NCBI GenBank assembly: GCA_945866125.1
Contig: CAMBFZ010000003.1
Location: forward strand, 62,001-126,000
Reading direction: 5' to 3'
DNA: 64,000 nt
From: Bordetella parapertussis
GTDB lineage: Bacteria; Pseudomonadota; Gammaproteobacteria; Burkholderiales; Burkholderiaceae_D
Position 1 is the stretch's first letter. Each line of letters begins with the position of its first letter. Below are positions 43,842 to 54,034 of this stretch, piece by piece. Both the position numbers and the translations under genes were made by a program. The notes under the pieces were generated by a model, which was not told where the DNA came from, ran no database searches, and saw only the letters and a list, made by a program, of their open reading frames with translations.

Positions 43842-46211
43842 ATGCGCACATCTGCTCAATCACGCCGTTTTACCGCACGCCGTCCCGCCACACGTTCCAT
43901 GATAGCGACGTCCATCGTGGCCATGTTTTCTGCCAGCCCGCTGTGGGCACAAGTCACGGCCGAAGCACAGCTGCCGCAAGTCGAAGTGGTTGGCACCTCT
44001 CCGCTACCGGGCATTGGTATTGAAAAATATAAGCTGCCGTACGAAGTGCAGAGCGTCAACGACACCGCGGTCTATAACGCGCAGTCACTCAACCTGACCG
44101 AATTCATGTCGCGCAACTTAACCGGTGTGAATGTCAATGAGGTACAAGGGAGTCCCTTTCAGGCAGATGTGACCTATCGCGGTTTTCGCGCGTCAGCCAT
44201 ACTCGGCTCGTCCCAAGGCTTGTCGGTCTATCTGGACGGTGTACGTGTCAACGAGCCGTTTGGCGATGTTGTCAATTGGGACATGCTGCCTGAATCGGCA
44301 TTTTCGAGCGTGACACTGGTACCAGGATCGAACCCGATTTATGGTTTGAACACGCTCGGTGGCGCACTCGCCTTTACCACTAAGTCCGGACTGACTGCAC
44401 CCGGTACCGATATCAAATTACAGGCCGGCAGTTTCGGTCGTAAACGTATCGACGTAAACTACGGCAACAAATCCGACGATGGCTGGCATCAGTTTATTGC
44501 AGCCACGGCCTTTGATGAGGCCGGCTGGCGTGAGCACTCCTCGGGTCAGCTTGGTAATATCTTCACCAAGATCGGCCGTGTACAAAGCGACAGTAATTGG
44601 GATCTATCCTTGTTGGTGGGCCGGAGTAATTTGCTCGGCAATGGTCTCGTGCCAAGTTCAAACTTCGGCAACGAAGATAATCTGACCAGCTCCCCGACGG
44701 CAGGCCTGTACGAACAAAATCGCCGCGCGGTCTACACCCATCCCGACCGTACGGAAAATCAGCTCAACATGCTCACCTTTAACTTCCAACGCATGTTCGA
44801 CAGCAGCACCGAGCTTGCCACGACGCTATACGCCCGCAAAAGCTCACGCCAGACAGTCGGCGGTGATGCAGAACGCGAAGACGATGGTGCAGGCAATTTC
44901 GAAAACGAAGCCGTTCTCAACTACACCACGACCAGCCAAACCAGCTACGGCAGCAGTGTCAATCTGACCAAGCTGATGGACAAACATCATCTGACCGTGG
45001 GCGCCAGTTTCGATGCGAGTTCGGTACGCTACGGTGCCAGTCAGCGTCAGGAATGTCATCTTGATGCAGCCACGCGCGGGGTCACGCTGAATGATTGCGA
45101 AGACCCCTTGTCAACCTCTGGCGTCCGCGGTAAATCTTATGCGGTCGGTTTGTATTCGGCCGATACCTGGAACATTACGGGCAACACCTATTTGACCGCA
45201 GCGGCGCGTTTCAATCACGCCAAAGTCAGTAACGTGATTACCGATTATCTCGACAACGCCGGTGACCCACTAGCCAATTCAACAGACAAACCAAAAGAAC
45301 AATTTTCCTATAATAGTCTGAATCCTTCACTGGGCATCAGCCAGAAACTCACCCCGGCTGTAACCGTATTTGGTAACGTCGGTCAAAGTAATCGCGTCCC
45401 GACTGTCATTGAGCTTGGCTGCGCCGATCCGGCTGAACCATGCCGGTTACCCACCGGCTTACAGGCTGACCCGTATCTGAAACAAGTCATCGCCCGCACC
45501 GTAGAAGGCGGCATGCGCTGGGCCTTCTCGGATAATTACGGCTTGTCGGCGTCGGTTTACCGGTCACAAAACACTGACGATATTCTGTTCCGCGCGATCG
45601 GTGCAACAGGCCAGGGTTACTTCAGCAATTTCTCGAAGACTCTTCGTCAGGGTATCGATCTCTCCGCATACGCCAGCTTGGGCCAGGTTGCCATGCGTGC
45701 CAGCTATAGCTATCTGCACGCGACCTATCAAGACAATGGTCTTTTGTTTGGCGGCGAGCGGGATATTAGTGTCAAGCCCGGCGATCGTATCGCTGGCTTG
45801 CCCGCCCATACACTCAAGCTCAATGCCGACTGGCGCGCGGCACCTAAACTCGTCATTGGCGGCACGGTGATGGCGACCTCAAGTCTCGTCACACAGGGCA
45901 ACGAAGATGGCCAGGTCGGACCGGAGAATGATGAAACCATCCAAGCTAAGGCAAACGTCAAAGGCTACACCCTAGTCAATTTGCATGCTAATTACGAAGC
46001 ACAAAAAGGACTGGATTATTTTTTCCGAATCAACAATATTTTTGATCGACGCTTCGAGACCTACGGGATGATGGCGATGAACATGTTCAATACGTCCGGC
46101 AGCCAATTAGATCCTGGTAATGCTGACCCATCTGTCATGCCTACCGTCAACCGCTTTGTGGCACCCGGTGCACCGCGCTCCTTCATGGTTGGTCTGCGCT
46201 ACCGCTTCTGA
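43842..46211 (+). CDS. TonB-dependent outer-membrane receptor
   Basis: The 789 residues have a signal peptide ending PLWAQ, a plug domain (GLSVYLDGVRVNEPFGD and GSNPIYGLNTLGGALAF) and a large beta barrel ending in a terminal Phe (FMVGLRYRF). It imports a TonB-energised substrate that cannot be named. A strong terminator follows. A two-component system and a small outer-membrane protein lie next to it on the opposite strand. Confidence 0.92.
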   Translation: MRTSAQSRRFTARRPATRSMIATSIVAMFSASPLWAQVTAEAQLPQVEVVGTSPLPGIGIEKYKLPYEVQSVNDTAVYNAQSLNLTEFMSRNLTGVNVNEVQGSPFQADVTYRGFRASAILGSSQGLSVYLDGVRVNEPFGDVVNWDMLPESAFSSVTLVPGSNPIYGLNTLGGALAFTTKSGLTAPGTDIKLQAGSFGRKRIDVNYGNKSDDGWHQFIAATAFDEAGWREHSSGQLGNIFTKIGRVQSDSNWDLSLLVGRSNLLGNGLVPSSNFGNEDNLTSSPTAGLYEQNRRAVYTHPDRTENQLNMLTFNFQRMFDSSTELATTLYARKSSRQTVGGDAEREDDGAGNFENEAVLNYTTTSQTSYGSSVNLTKLMDKHHLTVGASFDASSVRYGASQRQECHLDAATRGVTLNDCEDPLSTSGVRGKSYAVGLYSADTWNITGNTYLTAAARFNHAKVSNVITDYLDNAGDPLANSTDKPKEQFSYNSLNPSLGISQKLTPAVTVFGNVGQSNRVPTVIELGCADPAEPCRLPTGLQADPYLKQVIARTVEGGMRWAFSDNYGLSASVYRSQNTDDILFRAIGATGQGYFSNFSKTLRQGIDLSAYASLGQVAMRASYSYLHATYQDNGLLFGGERDISVKPGDRIAGLPAHTLKLNADWRAAPKLVIGGTVMATSSLVTQGNEDGQVGPENDETIQAKANVKGYTLVNLHANYEAQKGLDYFFRINNIFDRRFETYGMMAMNMFNTSGSQLDPGNADPSVMPTVNRFVAPGAPRSFMVGLRYRF

Positions 46212-46255
46212 TTTCACGACTGTCCCCGCAACCGGGTCTCTCCCCGGGTGGTTTG

Positions 46256-46291
46256 AGCCGGTATGCAAACGTATTGCATACCGGCTTTTTT
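46256..46291 (+). terminator. Rho-independent terminator after the receptor gene
   Basis: A 13-base perfect stem (AGCCGGTATGCAA with TTGCATACCGGCT) around an ACGTA loop is followed by six T. Confidence 0.95.
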
Positions 46292-46299
46292 ATGCGCTG

Positions 46300-46944
46300 C
46301 TAAGCCAGCCCATGCCGCTTGGCATACTGATGCAATTCGATGGCCGTCGTCACGCCGAGCTTTTGCCGTATCGTTGACTGATAATTAGCCACCGTCTTGA
46401 CGCCGATATGCAGGCGCTGACCAATATCTTCCACCGCGTGTCCATTGGCCAGCAGACGAAAAATTTCAAACTCGCGCGGTGCTAATTGCAAATGCGGCGC
46501 AGCATCATCACCGGCCTGCGCAATGGCCGCGGCCACCTCATCCGACATCGGTATGCCACCTTGCATGACCTGATGAATAGCATCGACAATGCGCTCAGGC
46601 GGCATGCTCTTGGTCAGATAACCTCGCGCACCGGCGCGCAAGGCTTGCACCGCCAACGCCGCATTATCGTGCATGGTAAAAACCAGCACGCGCTGCTGCG
46701 GGAAGCGCTGCAAAATATGACGCATGCTTTCTATTCCGCCCTGCCCCGGCATCGACAAATCCATCACCACCACATCGGCGCCACTGACTTCATTGCCCGC
46801 AGTCAGAAAACCATAGGCCTGTTCACCACTATCAGCCTCACCGACTACAGCAATGGCGGGGTCGAGTTCTAAATAGCGTTTGTAGCCCGCGCGAACCACC
46901 GCATGATCATCCACCAATAAGACCCGGATCAACTCAGTTGTCAT
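46300..46944 (-). CDS. NarL/FixJ-family response regulator
   Basis: The 214 residues contain a receiver with phospho-acceptor Asp62 (VVMDLSMPGQGG), conserved LLVDDH and a Lys near 114, then a LuxR-type HTH (VEDIGQRLHIGVKTVANYQSTIRQKLG). It overlaps the kinase gene by 11 bases, so the two form one system. It resembles UvrY and MoxX-like regulators. Confidence 0.93.
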   Translation of the reverse strand: MTTELIRVLLVDDHAVVRAGYKRYLELDPAIAVVGEADSGEQAYGFLTAGNEVSGADVVVMDLSMPGQGGIESMRHILQRFPQQRVLVFTMHDNAALAVQALRAGARGYLTKSMPPERIVDAIHQVMQGGIPMSDEVAAAIAQAGDDAAPHLQLAPREFEIFRLLANGHAVEDIGQRLHIGVKTVANYQSTIRQKLGVTTAIELHQYAKRHGLA

Positions 46945-48331
46945 GTCCCAGCTCCTCGGTCAATAAGGGGAAGCGTGCTTCCACGATCAGCCCGTGCGGC
47001 ATAGCGCGCCGCAGCTGCAAGCTGCCCTGATTCGCCAATATCCGCTCGCGCATGCCGGCCAGACCAAGCCCGCTTTGCCCCGGCACACCCGCCTGCTCGG
47101 CCGACAAATCAAGACCTCGTCCGTCATCGGCCACCGTCAGGCGCAGACTACGGCCGCCCTCCTCTACGCTCACCACCAGATCAACCCGCGTGGCCTGCGC
47201 GTGGCGCATCACATTCGTCAGCGCCTCTTGCGCAATCCGATAGACCGCCACAGCAAGACGCTGCGGCACAGCGGCCGTCGCCAGATTGACCGACAAACTG
47301 CACGCCAAACCAACGTCACCCCGCGACTGCCGTTGTCGCACCAGATCGCGCAAGGCTTGCTCAAGCGCGATATCGTGTTCTTCATCACCTTGCAAGCCAT
47401 AGGGGCGCAGCTGGGCAAGCAGACTTTTTAATTGCGACAAAATACTGCTACTGTTGTCATACATCGCCTGCGCGCAGGCCTCAAGCGCGGGCTGTCCGTT
47501 GGATTGTTTCAGTAAATAAGAGGCGTCGACTTGTATGGCTGTGAGCAATTGACCAAACTCATCATGCAGCTCATGTGCAAGCTTGCGGCGTTCGTCTTCC
47601 TGCACATCTTGCAAACGATGCAGCAGCTCGCGCTGCTTGGCGATCTGCTCGGTCAGCACACCGGCGAGGTGATTTAAAGCCTGCCCGATCTGATTCAGCT
47701 CGCGCGTATCAGAGGGCGGCAGACGCACGCTGTAGTCACCTGCCTCGATCCGCGCAATGCCCGAGAGGATAGGAGTGAGCGGTGCAAAGGCTAGTTTTAC
47801 GCTGATCCACATGGCCGCAATCAAGGACAAAGTCAGCGCAAAAAACAGGCCCAGCAACAGCAACGCGCTCGTCATGGCCTCGGTACTTTCTGAATACGGA
47901 TTGGGTTCGAGCACGACGGTTACAAGCTCACCGCCCGGGCGCGTCACCGACACGGAATAAGTAGGTAGCGCCACATCGTTGGTCAAAATACGATTGAGCC
48001 AGGAAAGAGGTAATGCACCGCTTTGCTGCGCCTGTTGGGTCAAACGCCGGCCCGTCTGATCAAGCAGGGCAACATGAAAATGGCGCAAGGTGCCGCTATC
48101 GTTTAATGCATTGATCGCAGCAGTTTGTTCGGCGAGTGCCGCATTAGCTTGCAGCTTGGCCAGAATCTGAATGAGCTGCCCAACTTTTTGGCTGCCGGCC
48201 GCTTCACTCCCAATGTCCTGCTTCGCCGCATACACGCTCAGCAGAAGCGCAACGACCAGCATCAGCATGCCTACGGCAATCAGTCTGAGCAAGAGGCGAG
48301 TAACAAGTTGCATCGCAGTTCCGTTGATCAA
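46934..48331 (-). CDS. Sensor histidine kinase, HisKA_3 type
   Basis: The 465-residue protein has two membrane helices (about 10-34 and 155-177) around a periplasmic domain resembling LapD/MoxY, a HAMP linker, the phospho-accepting His256 (AHELHDEFGQ) and an ATPase domain with DDGRGLDLS. An ATG at 48313 is an alternative start. It pairs with the response regulator downstream. The signal is unknown; the nearby TonB receptor may be a target. Confidence 0.92.
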   Translation of the reverse strand: MINGTAMQLVTRLLLRLIAVGMLMLVVALLLSVYAAKQDIGSEAAGSQKVGQLIQILAKLQANAALAEQTAAINALNDSGTLRHFHVALLDQTGRRLTQQAQQSGALPLSWLNRILTNDVALPTYSVSVTRPGGELVTVVLEPNPYSESTEAMTSALLLLGLFFALTLSLIAAMWISVKLAFAPLTPILSGIARIEAGDYSVRLPPSDTRELNQIGQALNHLAGVLTEQIAKQRELLHRLQDVQEDERRKLAHELHDEFGQLLTAIQVDASYLLKQSNGQPALEACAQAMYDNSSSILSQLKSLLAQLRPYGLQGDEEHDIALEQALRDLVRQRQSRGDVGLACSLSVNLATAAVPQRLAVAVYRIAQEALTNVMRHAQATRVDLVVSVEEGGRSLRLTVADDGRGLDLSAEQAGVPGQSGLGLAGMRERILANQGSLQLRRAMPHGLIVEARFPLLTEELGHDN

Positions 48332-48395
48332 TCACCCGCATTGGGTAAGCAGCACGGTGAGTTTGACCGACGAGGACTAATCATCGGTCCGAATT

Positions 48396-49007
48396 TTAAT
48401 ATTTGTAGGTGTACTCAATTTCGATAGAATCACTACGCCGTGCCCGCGTTACGGCATCCCATGAACGGGTAATACGCAGCTCGATTTCGTTATGCTCGTT
48501 GATGTCCCATCCCGGTCCCATGCGCCACTGGTCATAATCACGCCCGCTCGAGCCGTCAATGGCCCGGACAAAACGATAACCGGTATACCAGTCAAGCGGC
48601 TCGAGCTTGTAGGTCAAAGCCGGTTCAACGTAGGCGTAGGTGTAGGATGATTCCGGTTGAAAACGGCGGCCGATCAAACCCCGAAAAAATCCGCCGAAAT
48701 TATCAGTGAAGTGCACGATAGAACGCACGCGCACCCCCAACGCGCGCTCGTGGGCGATCTCAAATCCCTGGCTGCCGGCTTCGGCTTCACGCTCATACTT
48801 GAGCATGACTTCCAACTCATTAATCCAGCCTTCCTTCCAACGTATTCCCGGATACAAGGTGACCGAATTGGCGTGCCCACTCTTGTCGGCCGCTTTCTCA
48901 TGCTCAATCTCGTAGACAACCTGAGGCCGGCCGCCAAACAGAGTTTGCTGCGCGAAAGAAGGTACCGTAACACAGGCCAAGAGGGCAGCAAAAGGGGCGA
49001 TCTTCAT
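48396..49007 (-). CDS. Small outer-membrane beta-barrel-like protein
   Basis: The 203 residues have a signal peptide ending PSFAQ and alternating-strand sequence (VVYEIEHEK, RWKEGWINELEVMLKYERE and YTYAYVEPALTYKLEP) ending in an aromatic Tyr, as outer-membrane barrels do. I do not recognise a named family. It lies upstream of the histidine kinase gene and points the same way. Confidence 0.7.
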   Translation of the reverse strand: MKIAPFAALLACVTVPSFAQQTLFGGRPQVVYEIEHEKAADKSGHANSVTLYPGIRWKEGWINELEVMLKYEREAEAGSQGFEIAHERALGVRVRSIVHFTDNFGGFFRGLIGRRFQPESSYTYAYVEPALTYKLEPLDWYTGYRFVRAIDGSSGRDYDQWRMGPGWDINEHNEIELRITRSWDAVTRARRSDSIEIEYTYKY

Positions 49008-49115
49008 GACAAAAGTCCACTAGCAAAAGAAAAAACGCGATTATACGGGGAAGACTAGGCACTTGCTTTTTGGCTGCTCTAAAATCAAGGTTTACTTCCT
49101 GCCTTTATTGGTCTG

Positions 49116-50864
49116 ATGCCAACCTCACCTGAAGGCCTGCCCTATCTGCGCGAGACGCTATTGTTTCTTGCGTTGGCCGGTATTTTGATTCCCATTTTGC
49201 AGCGTTACCGTGTCAATCAGGTACTGGGATTTTTAGCCGTTGGTGTGCTGGTTGGGCCGTTTGGATTGTGGCTGTGGGTGGGGCAATTACCGTGGCTATC
49301 GCATTTCACGCTCACCCGGGTTGAAGGTGCGGCAGCGCTGGGTGAACTCGGTGTACTTTTTTTGATGTTCACCATCGGCTTGGCACTTTCCGCTGAACGA
49401 CTGTGGGCTTTACGGCGCTGGGTGTTTGGAGTGGGCAGTGCGCAGTTGCTGCTCTCGGCATTGGCCATCGGTAGTATCGCGCTGCTGTTTGCGGCCACAC
49501 CCGCAGCGGCAATGTTACTGGGACTGGTACTGGCACTATCGTCAACGGCTGTGGTGATGCAATTAATGACGGAAAAACGCCTGCTCGATTCACCCCTCGG
49601 GCAGGCCAATTTTTCCATCCTGATGCTGCAAGACTTAGCAGTCGTGCCGATCATGATTTTGAGCAGTGTGCTGGCCAAAGGCGAGACTGCAGAACTATTG
49701 CCTGTGCTTGGCCTGGTATTACTCAAATCCGTCAGCGCGATTTTATTAATTTACTGGCTCGGGCGGCGCGTGATCCGTCCACTCTTCAAGACACTGATGC
49801 GGCAGCATCAGCCGGCCACATTCATGGCGCTGATCTTATTGTCGACACTGGGCATTGCCGGGATCACGTCCTACGCCGGGCTATCGATGGCGCTCGGCGC
49901 ATTTCTGGCCGGACTAATGCTAGCCGAAACCGAATTTCGGCATGAGGTTGAGGTCACCATTGAGCCGTTCAAAAGCTTATTGCTCGGCTTGTTTTTTATG
50001 TCGGTCGGCATGCAAACCGATACACGCGTGCTGCTGGCTTCGCCGTTATGGATACCGCTGGCGGTGCTGGCCTTGTTTGCAGTCAAATCCGTGGTGCTGG
50101 CACTGGTTCTAAAGACAGCCCGGTTTACCTGGGGACGCGCAATCGAAGGCGGCTTACTAATGGGACAAGGGGGCGAGTTTGCTTTTATCGTCACCGGCTA
50201 CGCAGTGGCACATCATCTTTTTGCCCCTGCGCTAGGACAGTTTGTACTACTTGTCGTCACGCTGTCGATGTTCGCCACGCCGCTGGTGGCGCGCGCTGCG
50301 CAGGCGTGGGGGCAATGGTGGGAACGCACCCATCAGGACGCCGAAGCCCCGCTCGACCAAGCGACGCCAGCGGCCCTAAAAGGCCACGTGATCATCGTTG
50401 GATTTGGACGCATCGGTCAATTGCTCGCCAAACTCTTAGCTGCACAAGGTGTGCGCTATGTCGCCATCGAAAACGATCTGCAATTGTCGACTCGATGCCA
50501 TCCTTTGGGCGAACCGGTTTACTACGGCGATGTCAGCCGGCCCGAATTATTGCATCGCGTCCATGCGAGCGCAGCCAGCGCGATTGTCCTGACCATGGAT
50601 CATGCGGAGGCCGCCGTGCACGCGGCCTCCGCAATCCGACGCGAATTTAGTGCCGTGCCCCTGTTTGCCCGTGCCCGCGACGAATACCATGCGCGCGCTC
50701 TGAAAGAAGCCGGCGCCAATCTGGTGGCGCCCGAGGTACTCGAGACCGGCTTACAGCTCGCGAGTTTTGTTTTACACAACCTAGGTGTGGATGTCGCCGA
50801 GATAGAAGCGATAACCGGACAAGAGCGCGAAGCGCGAATAGCGGCCATCATGCACAAAGATTGA
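49116..50864 (+). CDS. CPA2 cation:proton antiporter with RCK domain
   Basis: The 582 residues have about 12 membrane helices (ALSSTAVVMQLMTEKRLL and MSVGMQTDTRVLL motifs) and a C-terminal TrkA-N domain (HVIIVGFGRIGQLLAKLL, with a Rossmann GxGxxG). It resembles KefB/YbaL-type K+ efflux proteins that acidify the cell under stress. The 208 bases after it contain no gene; one DnaA-box-like TGTGGATAA is at 50907-50915. Confidence 0.92.
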   Translation: MPTSPEGLPYLRETLLFLALAGILIPILQRYRVNQVLGFLAVGVLVGPFGLWLWVGQLPWLSHFTLTRVEGAAALGELGVLFLMFTIGLALSAERLWALRRWVFGVGSAQLLLSALAIGSIALLFAATPAAAMLLGLVLALSSTAVVMQLMTEKRLLDSPLGQANFSILMLQDLAVVPIMILSSVLAKGETAELLPVLGLVLLKSVSAILLIYWLGRRVIRPLFKTLMRQHQPATFMALILLSTLGIAGITSYAGLSMALGAFLAGLMLAETEFRHEVEVTIEPFKSLLLGLFFMSVGMQTDTRVLLASPLWIPLAVLALFAVKSVVLALVLKTARFTWGRAIEGGLLMGQGGEFAFIVTGYAVAHHLFAPALGQFVLLVVTLSMFATPLVARAAQAWGQWWERTHQDAEAPLDQATPAALKGHVIIVGFGRIGQLLAKLLAAQGVRYVAIENDLQLSTRCHPLGEPVYYGDVSRPELLHRVHASAASAIVLTMDHAEAAVHAASAIRREFSAVPLFARARDEYHARALKEAGANLVAPEVLETGLQLASFVLHNLGVDVAEIEAITGQEREARIAAIMHKD

Positions 50865-51072
50865 ACAACCATGCGATTTTGACAGGCAAAAGTTAATCAC
50901 AAAAATTGTGGATAACACTGTTGAAAACTCTATTTGCGCTGGGTCAAAGCCTGCCGTGGCGCGGCTTTGAATAGATTGCTCATTAGAAGAACAGTTGCCT
51001 AAACAACCAAAACCACTAACTGCAGAGCAGCATCAGCTTGGTGCAAACTGACGCTGTCCGCACCGCGCAGGG

Positions 51073-51918
51073 TCAAGCTGGTTTGACGATTGGGCGGATT
51101 TTTTTACCTGCATCAAAGCGACCCAACATAACGCCGGCTTCACGACAATCTTGCGCAAAGGCGGGACTGGCAAGGTAGTTGTATTCCAGCGCACGCACAC
51201 CATCGAGCGGATCACGATGGTCCACCGTAGCCCGACCCGGATGACACATAAACAGCGTGCCATGCGGCGCATTGAGCAACCATTGTTTCATCCGTGCCGG
51301 AAAATTCGCACCCGGCAGCAGCGAATAGACGCCGCCAAAATAAGGCGTCACCCGCAAACCATGCGCCGCGGCGTGTTCAGAAAATCCGCTACATGCAGAC
51401 CGCAATACCATCGCCTTGATCGGCGTCTCTCTGGCTTTCATCAAATGATCCGGCGCACGCAGCCAGGGTCCTGCATCGTCTTGCGGCCAACGATCGGCAA
51501 TCGCATCCGTCAACGCGGCCCGGATCAGCGGAAACGCGTGCACATGCTGGTGCCCGTCGATAAAATCAGGCAAGCGCCCCAGATGCTCGGTGAAGCGATC
51601 AATCTGCGTACAAAACAATTTGCGCAACCAGTCGCGCGAGATCAGGCGCAGTTGCGACAAGAGCAGCCAGTAAGACAAAGGACGGATCGGCCCACCCGTT
51701 TCAAACGAATGGGTGAGATTGAGATGTAAACCAACGTCGGCCAGGGATTGCAGGGGCATCAGCCGACGCGCGGCGGCCGGCCAATGGGGCGCCTCTGACA
51801 TGACTGAGGTGGCCGTCAGCCGGCGCGAACTGATCAGCTCCAATATGCCGCTTGTAATTTGCTCGGATTGAGCAAAATCATCTGCACACAATGTGACCTT
51901 GCGTGTGGCGCCGTTCAT
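51073..51918 (-). CDS. ChbG/HpnK-family deacetylase
   Basis: The 281-residue protein is a YdjC/ChbG-type carbohydrate deacetylase: CADDFAQSE, ADVGLHLNLTHSFE, DFIDGHQHVHAF and a FMCHPGRA motif provide metal ligands. HpnK homologues deacetylate hopanoid glycosides. Here it follows GtrA-like and glycosyltransferase genes with 4-base overlaps, suggesting deacetylation of a sugar placed on a lipid or envelope polymer. Confidence 0.88.
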   Translation of the reverse strand: MNGATRKVTLCADDFAQSEQITSGILELISSRRLTATSVMSEAPHWPAAARRLMPLQSLADVGLHLNLTHSFETGGPIRPLSYWLLLSQLRLISRDWLRKLFCTQIDRFTEHLGRLPDFIDGHQHVHAFPLIRAALTDAIADRWPQDDAGPWLRAPDHLMKARETPIKAMVLRSACSGFSEHAAAHGLRVTPYFGGVYSLLPGANFPARMKQWLLNAPHGTLFMCHPGRATVDHRDPLDGVRALEYNYLASPAFAQDCREAGVMLGRFDAGKKIRPIVKPA

Positions 51919-52316
51919 GCAATCTCCCGGGAGGCAAAAGCCCAGTTACGGGCTAAAACAAAAGTCAGTGCGGCCACGAGTACCAAGACCAAAGCCAAGG
52001 CCAATCGATAGTCCAGCGTGGTGTAGCGCAGTAGCAGCGCGTAGAGTAATTCGTTGATACCAAAGCTGGCTAAAGCGACGCCAAAAAAACGCAAGCGCGA
52101 GGTCGAAGCCGAGCTCAAGCTCGCCGACTCGCTGCCATCCTGAAATGTGAAACGGCGGTGCCCGGCGTGGCTGACCTGAAATGCCACTAAAAATCCTGCA
52201 CAGTTGGCAAGCAGCGGGGGCACCCCCAGCGGCACCAGCACCAGTGCCACAGTCGCCAAATGCACCAGCATGGCACTCACACCCACGACACCAAACCAGA
52301 ACAGCTGGCGTTTCAT
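51915..52316 (-). CDS. GtrA-family membrane protein
   Basis: The 133 residues have four membrane helices and GtrA features (LLANCAGFLVAFQVSHAGHRRFTF and an FVLARNWAF end). GtrA proteins flip undecaprenyl-linked sugars. It is between the glycosyltransferase and deacetylase genes, overlapping both. Confidence 0.87.
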   Translation of the reverse strand: MKRQLFWFGVVGVSAMLVHLATVALVLVPLGVPPLLANCAGFLVAFQVSHAGHRRFTFQDGSESASLSSASTSRLRFFGVALASFGINELLYALLLRYTTLDYRLALALVLVLVAALTFVLARNWAFASREIA

Positions 52317-53374
52317 TGCAACGAATCGTGCCGTTGATGATCGTTGCTGCCGGTGCCGCTACCTGTCGTGACGCGACTGACGAAATAAGCAGGACGCTGT
52401 TTGACTTCCGTAAAAATGCGGCCGATATATTCCCCGAGAATACCGATTGACATCAACTGCACGCCACCCAGAAACGCCATGCCAACGACAATCGTCGGCC
52501 AGCCGGTAGCGACGTTACCGAACAGCAGTGTCTCGACCATGATGTAGAGCGCATACAGGATAGACAGAATCGATATGCCGCCGCCAATGGCTGTCCAGAG
52601 CCGCAAAGGCACATTGGAAAAAGCCGTCAAGCCGGTCGCGCCAAGTCGGAACAAACTATAAAAATTAAAGCTGCTCGTTCCATGCCGGCGCGGATCCGTG
52701 CGAACCGTCATGCCGATACGGGTAAAGCCGACCCAGTTATAGAGTCCCTTCATAAACCGGTTACGCTCGGGCATACTTTTCAGCGCGTCGAGCATGCAGC
52801 GGTCGAGCACCCGGAAGTCTTGCGTGTTTTCAGGGATCTTGTTGCGTTCGCCAAAATTGAGCAGTGCATAAAACACCTGCGTGACCGCGCGCTTGACGAA
52901 GGATTCGTCGTTGCGATCCGAGCGAACCGCAAAGACCATGTCATAACCCCGACGCCACTGCGCCAGAAAAGACGGAATCAATTCGGGGGGATGCTGAAAA
53001 TCACAATCCAGCAGCACCGCCGCGTCACCACTCGCATGATCAATGCCGGCCGACAGCGCAATCTCTTTACCAAAATTGCGCGATAGCTGCACCAGCTTGA
53101 CCGGCAACTGATCGATCACGCTCATGACCCGTTCAACCGTGGCGTCACTACTGCCGTCGTCGATCACGAGCAACTCATGGCGCAACCCAAGCTGCACAAA
53201 CAAGGTGTGCAGCGTCTGCAGCATCGGCACAATATTGCCTTCTTCGTTGAACGCCGGCAGCAGACAACTAATCAGAGGATCAAGAGGCCGCTGGCGCGAA
53301 CGTGCTTGCAATAAAAACGCAGATTCGGTGTCTGGTGTGCACACACCTTCTGCGAGCGGCAAAGGATTATCCAT
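52313..53374 (-). CDS. GT2 glycosyltransferase, ArnC/GtrB-like
   Basis: From ATG 53374 the protein has 353 residues; the frame runs to 53530 but that extension is unlike the family. It has a GT2 domain (LISCLLPAFNEEGNIVPML, DDGSSDAT and DCDFQHPPELIPSF) and two C-terminal membrane helices. Such enzymes make polyprenyl-phosphate sugars. With GtrA and the deacetylase it forms a likely lipid-linked sugar modification operon. Confidence 0.9.
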   Translation of the reverse strand: MDNPLPLAEGVCTPDTESAFLLQARSRQRPLDPLISCLLPAFNEEGNIVPMLQTLHTLFVQLGLRHELLVIDDGSSDATVERVMSVIDQLPVKLVQLSRNFGKEIALSAGIDHASGDAAVLLDCDFQHPPELIPSFLAQWRRGYDMVFAVRSDRNDESFVKRAVTQVFYALLNFGERNKIPENTQDFRVLDRCMLDALKSMPERNRFMKGLYNWVGFTRIGMTVRTDPRRHGTSSFNFYSLFRLGATGLTAFSNVPLRLWTAIGGGISILSILYALYIMVETLLFGNVATGWPTIVVGMAFLGGVQLMSIGILGEYIGRIFTEVKQRPAYFVSRVTTGSGTGSNDHQRHDSLQ

Positions 53375-53581
53375 GGAAAGGCTCAGAGTTGTGACCGTTT
53401 GGCACGGCCAATGAATGCGGAATGTAATGGGATGCGGGGAACGGGTCAAGCAACATGCGGCATTTGCTCTTGCTATTGCATTCTCCATATTACTGCATAG
53501 AAAGTTAGTCAGCCATTGAGGATTAACCAATTGACACTATTCGCGACTGAGAGTCAGCCGAATTCGTCGCAAAAATACCTT

Positions 53582-53598
53582 TTGTATACTGTACACAA
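53582..53598. promoter_or_regulatory. Candidate operator upstream of the MarR-like gene
   Basis: TTGTATACTGTACACAA is an inverted repeat with one mismatch, about 70 bases before the gene start. A possible -10 (TAATAT) lies at 53615-53620, so the site could overlap the -35 region and allow autoregulation. Confidence 0.5.
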
Positions 53599-53667
53599 CC
53601 AACTAGATTTGGGGTAATATCATTCCGCTATGGAAACAGTTTAAACATTTCGAGGGAGCACGAATCC

Positions 53668-54027
53668 GTGAACAAACGTACCCGTCCGGCCGATATCTAT
53701 TTACGCTTTTTGCAGCTTGCTGAAGCACTGCGTGGCATGCCCTCGTTGCCGGCGCTGGCGCCGCTGGAAGAACGTATTCTCGAAATCATTGCCTTTGCAC
53801 GTCAACGCGAAGAACGTCTTTCTGTGAAAGACCTGATGGGTAAACGTGAACTGGGTTCGCCTGCCATGCTGCACAGCCGTCTTAAATCGATGCGCGAAAA
53901 AGGCTGGATCCTGCTCGCCGAGACCGAAGATGCCCGCCGCAAGCAACTCGAACTTACCCAGGCAGCGCTGCTGCACTTTGACAAACTGTCCAAGTGTCTG
54001 GTGCAAGCCGCTAAAAAAGCAGCCTGA
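53668..54027 (+). CDS. MarR-like winged-helix protein
   Basis: The 119 residues start with GTG (GAGGGAG site upstream). A winged-helix region is visible: LEERILEIIAFARQRE, then SPAMLHSRLKSMREKGWILL and ARRKQLELTQAAL. It is shorter than typical MarR (about 140 residues) and its target is unknown. A dyad upstream and a terminator downstream make it a self-contained unit. Confidence 0.85.
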   Translation: MNKRTRPADIYLRFLQLAEALRGMPSLPALAPLEERILEIIAFARQREERLSVKDLMGKRELGSPAMLHSRLKSMREKGWILLAETEDARRKQLELTQAALLHFDKLSKCLVQAAKKAA

Positions 54028-54034
54028 CAAACTG

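Noticed and set aside
50907..50915. Perfect DnaA-box-like TGTGGATAA after the antiporter gene
   Set aside because: Only one box was found, with no cluster, AT-rich unwinding region, dnaA or dnaN nearby, so it is not called an origin.
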